Shown here: in pieces, positions 61,412 to 64,000 of the stretch
How positions within the stretch are numbered: position 1 is the stretch's first letter
How the letters are laid out: each line of letters starts with the position of its first letter
Assembly: GCA_033557465.1 (NCBI GenBank)
Contig: CM066031.1
Coordinates: forward strand, 1,669,788,800 to 1,669,852,799
Reading direction: 5' to 3'
DNA length: 64,000 nt
DNA from: Ichthyophis bannanicus
Lineage: Eukaryota > Chordata > Amphibia > Gymnophiona > Ichthyophiidae
The notes under the pieces: generated by a model
The model's input: only the letters and a program-made list of their open reading frames with translations
What the model was told of the DNA's origin: nothing
The model's database searches: none
Translations under genes and position numbers: made by a program

Positions 61412-62600
61412 TAGATGAATGTCTCTTTGCACTCTTTATCTTTCTCATGGCAGACTCTACCACAATAGAGTGGTGAGGAAGCTGAGTCTTGTGGAAGCCA
61501 GGACAAGGAGGGACACGATACATGGTGTCTAACCTGCGAGAATGAGGAGAGGTGGTAAGAGGTGTCTCCCACATCCTCAACATGAGATCATACAGAATCT
61601 CATGGATAGGCAAGGTAGCTGCCTCTTTAGGAGTTTTAGGATATTGTAAAATATCCAACTCCTTGGCTCTGGGTTCTGACTCAGGGGCCACTGTGATGGA
61701 GAGGCCCCTAGCCACTTCCCTAATGAAGTCTTGAAAAGACAAGTCTTCTGGAGGAGACATTCTTCGTTTAGGAGAAGACTCCTGAGGAAGAAGTATCGAT
61801 GCCTCGACAGAACCCTCAGACTCAGAGTCTTCAGAGGAATCGAAGTATCGCCTGTCTGGATGCTCCTGTAAAGCCCGATAGCCGTACCGAGTAGGATCGG
61901 TATCGGGAGTAACCGGTACCGGTTCGGTACCGATGGGCATCATAGAGCAGAGTACTGTTGCAGCCGATGTCGATGCAACCGGTATCGGCACCGGGCGTGA
62001 TGCCGGTGCCGACAACGGGGATTGTTGCGGTACCGGAGGCGTTGCAGCCTGTATGAATGCCGTTAGGGTGCGCTGCATGGTCAGAATTTTCTGATCCATC
62101 GACGCCACCAACGCCTGGATGTCGGTACCGGTGGGAGCCACCGGTACCCCAGAACACGGCAACAGGTGATCTGTCGAGGCAGAGCCATTGATGTCAATTT
62201 GTGACCCCATAGATAATGCTTTGGAAGCCGGAGCTTCCCGCCGGGGTAATTTTGCCGGTGCGGAATCCTCGAGGGCAAGCCCGGAGGCATCTCGATGCTT
62301 AGAGGGAGATCTACCCTTCGAGGACTGGCTAGATTTATGCTTGGTTACCTGAGATCCATGGGAGGAAGAAGCAGCCCTGGAAGACGTCGATGCGACCGAA
62401 GCTGCATCAGAGGGAAACAGGGTACTGAGCTTGGCTGCTCGGTTCTGCCGACCTCTTTTAGACATCATGGCACAGGACATACAATCCATAATGGAATGGT
62501 CAGGCCCCAAACATTTTAGACACCAGTCATGGGTGTCGGTGACAGAAATAGTACCGCCACATTTTGTGCATTTTTTAAACCCAGAGGCGGGCTTCTCCAT
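61412..62600 (-). CDS. DIRS B Gag, N-terminal part (open)
   Basis: The ATG at 62598-62600 starts EKPASGFKKCTKCGGTISVT, DTHDWCLKCLGPDHSIMDC (Cys/His cluster). A Ser-rich linker follows, then a GGTACC-rich DNA segment (61880-62160) coding for PVP-type peptides. The conserved block is SPPEDLSFQDFIREVARGLS, LPIHEILYDLMLRMWETP and HHSIVVESAMRKIKS. It is open without lesion up to the D insertion, and the frame then runs on into D. Its true continuation is at 55659. Confidence 0.87.
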
Positions 62601-62799
62601 GAGGAGAATATTTTTAGGCCTAAAGCCCAAAAACTAAAAATGCACAGAAAGAAAAGATACTTTTTTTTTTTTTTTAAAAGAAGAAAAGAGAAGAAAAGAC
62701 CGGCGGTACCGGTCTGACGTCGAAGGCGGCAGACGCGACACAAAAGAATTAAGAAAAAATAAAGAACTTCTTCTGCAGTGACAGGAACACGACCTGCTG

Positions 62800-62975
62800 G
62801 CTCTGCGGAAAAGAACTGGAGAGAGGCGGTTTGGAAAGGCGGGAAGGCAGCACGCAGGCGCCGTGGGAAGCTCCCAAAAGCTTTCTATTGGACGCTGGGG
62901 AGCGTTCCCTCGCAGGCTCCGTCAGTACCGACAATACCAATATGTGAAGACTCATTCCTGCTTGTTCCTGGAGAT
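62800..62975 (-). repeat. DIRS B 5' inverted terminal repeat
   Basis: GGACGCTGGGGAGCG (62890), GCAGGCTCCGTCAGTACCGA and CTTGTTCCTGGAGAT; partner of the left end at 41398-41560. The segment 62640-62800 (T-run, then GGCGGTACCGG) is the 5' untranslated region. Confidence 0.8.
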
Positions 62976-64000
62976 AACATGGCTACCTGATTGTCTGTTT
63001 GCACTAAAACAGACTGGTGAGACAGGGTTGGAGAGAAAGTCTTGAGGGCTAAGCGAATAGCCAGAAGCTCCAGTAGATTGATCTGCTGCTGAACCTCCCA
63101 GGGAGACCATAGGCCCTGAGTGCACTGCCCAGACAGTGTGCTCCCCAGCCCTGTAGAGAGGCATTGGTGGTCAACACCACTGTGAACCCAGGTGGCTGAA
63201 AAGGCATCCCTGCCACTAAGTTGGGGGGGATGCAGCCACCAACGGAGGGAGTGCAGGAATGGTCTGGACACCCTTACTCTGTCTCTGAGGCTCCCTGCGG
63301 CCTGCGACCACTGATTTCTGAGGCACCATTGTGCAGGCCTCATATGAAGCCTGGCATGGGGTGTGACATGTACTGTCGAAGCCATGTGGCCCAGAAGCCT
63401 CAGGCAGAGCCTGGAGGAGACCAGGGACCTGCTGAGAAATTGTTTTGCCAAAGTCATCAGTCTTTGGGCTCTGTCTTCTGGCAAGAAAGCTTTTGCCTGC
63501 AGAGAGTCTAGTCGTGCCCCTATGAACTCTAAGGTTTGGGAGGGGAGCAAAGTGGACTTTGCGAAGTTTATGACAAACCCCAGATGCTGCAGCAGAGAAA
63601 TCGTTCGGAGGGTGGCTTGCCTAGCCTCCTGGCATATCTGACCCCTGATGAGCCAGTCGTCCAGATAGGGGAAGACAAAGATACCCTGATTTCTCAAGTA
63701 GGCCGCCACCACTGCCAGGCATTTGGTAAAGACTCTGGGGGCGAAGGTGAGGCCAAATGGCAGCACCCTGTACTGACAATGGTTTCCTCCCACAATGAAC
63801 CTGAGGTACTTTCTGTGGTCTGGATGAATAAGGATGTGAGTGTACGCATCCTTTAGATCTAAAGAGCATAGCCAATCTCCCTGCTGGAGGTAGGGCAGAA
63901 GTGTTCCAAGAGTAAGCATCTTGAACTTTTCCTTCTGTAAGAACTTGTTGAGATTTCTGAGGTCGAGAATAGGCCTGAGATCCCCTGTTCCCTTTGGTAC
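62976..64000 (-). CDS. DIRS A reverse transcriptase (partial, window edge)
   Basis: Minus-strand RT open from the window edge to the B insertion: SLDLKDAYTHILIHPDHRKY, YRVLPFGLTFAPRVFTKCLA, FPYLDDWLIRGQ (catalytic pair), GFVINFAKSTLLPSQ, GHMASTVHVTPHARLHMRPA, then RNase H residues around QINLLELLAIRLAL and VQTDNQVAM at the junction. The first RNase H Asp block is altered (VHSGVDHQCLS instead of LTTDAS) in this frame, so a local double frame change near 63190 is likely. It continues at 41370. Confidence 0.82.

Larger units (their letters stand above)
41371..62975 (-). mobile_element. DIRS element B (carries PLE3, retrovirus and DIRS D)
   Basis: DIRS of the same family as B'. The 3' end is GCACAGTTACTTACCTGTAA and the 5' end CTTGTTCCTGGAGAT. 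Recombinase, RNase H/RT and gag are on the minus strand. Three insertions expand it to 21.6 kb: PLE3, the endogenous retrovirus and DIRS D; without them it is about 5.7 kb. Two nonsense codons in RT/RNase H and no recombinase lesions make it younger than B'. Confidence 0.92.
39266..64000 (-). mobile_element. DIRS element A (outer; cut by B, runs off window)
   Basis: The 3' end is at 39266 (GAGTAGTTATTCACCTGTAA) inside DIRS F's 5' untranslated part. Recombinase and the RNase H end lie at 39747-41370. B is inserted at 41371-62975, and the RT continues 62976-64000. Host sequence is continuous across B: TTCACATAAA | ACATGGCTACCTGATTGTC matches the RNase H block in the other copies. Confidence 0.9.

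Noticed and set aside
1..64000. Host protein-coding exons
   Set aside because: Every frame of substance could be assigned to a mobile element or its antisense; no spliced host gene pattern was recognised by eye.

Overview
The window is a eukaryotic, almost certainly vertebrate, repeat-dense block with no host gene, tRNA or rRNA that I can support. Essentially every long reading frame belongs to a transposable element. The mix is tyrosine-recombinase DIRS retrotransposons, Penelope-like elements (PLEs) with hammerhead ribozymes, L1/Tx1-, L2/CR1- and RTE-type LINEs, and one class-I (gamma-type) endogenous retrovirus. This suits a large amphibian-type genome (caecilian or salamander would be my first guess). 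The species is an inference.

Layout. 1-266: PLE end. 267-16865: degenerate DIRS 'E' (minus strand), split by an L2-like LINE (1282-1711 + 13109-13540). That LINE is split by DIRS B' (1712-13108), which in turn contains DIRS D' (4671-10415). 16866-18362: old LINE pieces and low-information DNA. 18363-20728 and 26639-26830: a different DIRS family 'G' (gag only), split by a nearly full-length L1/Tx1 LINE (20729-26626, 12-bp target duplication). 26920-27601: PLE coding remnant. 27602 to about 39265: DIRS 'F' (minus), carrying PLE1 (28083-32872, itself holding an RTE LINE at 29680-30962) and the fold-back PLE2 (34202-35565). From 39266 to the end of the window: DIRS 'A' (minus), split by DIRS 'B' (41371-62975). 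B is split by PLE3 (44248-44551), by the retrovirus (44860-54734, 4-bp duplication TTGA) and by DIRS D (55660-61411). The retrovirus is itself split by a LINE tail (50154-50383). The order F > A > B > retrovirus > LINE gives five nested layers, and the order of insertion can be read directly.

DIRS biology. Each better-preserved copy encodes Gag, then reverse transcriptase/RNase H, then a tyrosine recombinase, between inverted terminal repeats. Next to the recombinase end lies an internal complementary region that is a mosaic of both termini, the structure expected for replication through a circle and recombinase-mediated integration. At the Gag/RT junction, five copies from at least three lineages keep the heptamer YTT-TGA-C (a sixth has TAA-C) with RT in the +1 frame. 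This resembles the +1 frameshift site of bacterial RF2 and is the observation I consider most worth following up.

The retrovirus has LTRs that differ at only about 7 of 613 positions by eye, yet gag, pol and env are all broken. Its primer site matches tRNA-Gly. The two DIRS copies D and D' are very similar to each other and carry different lesions, so that lineage was active recently.
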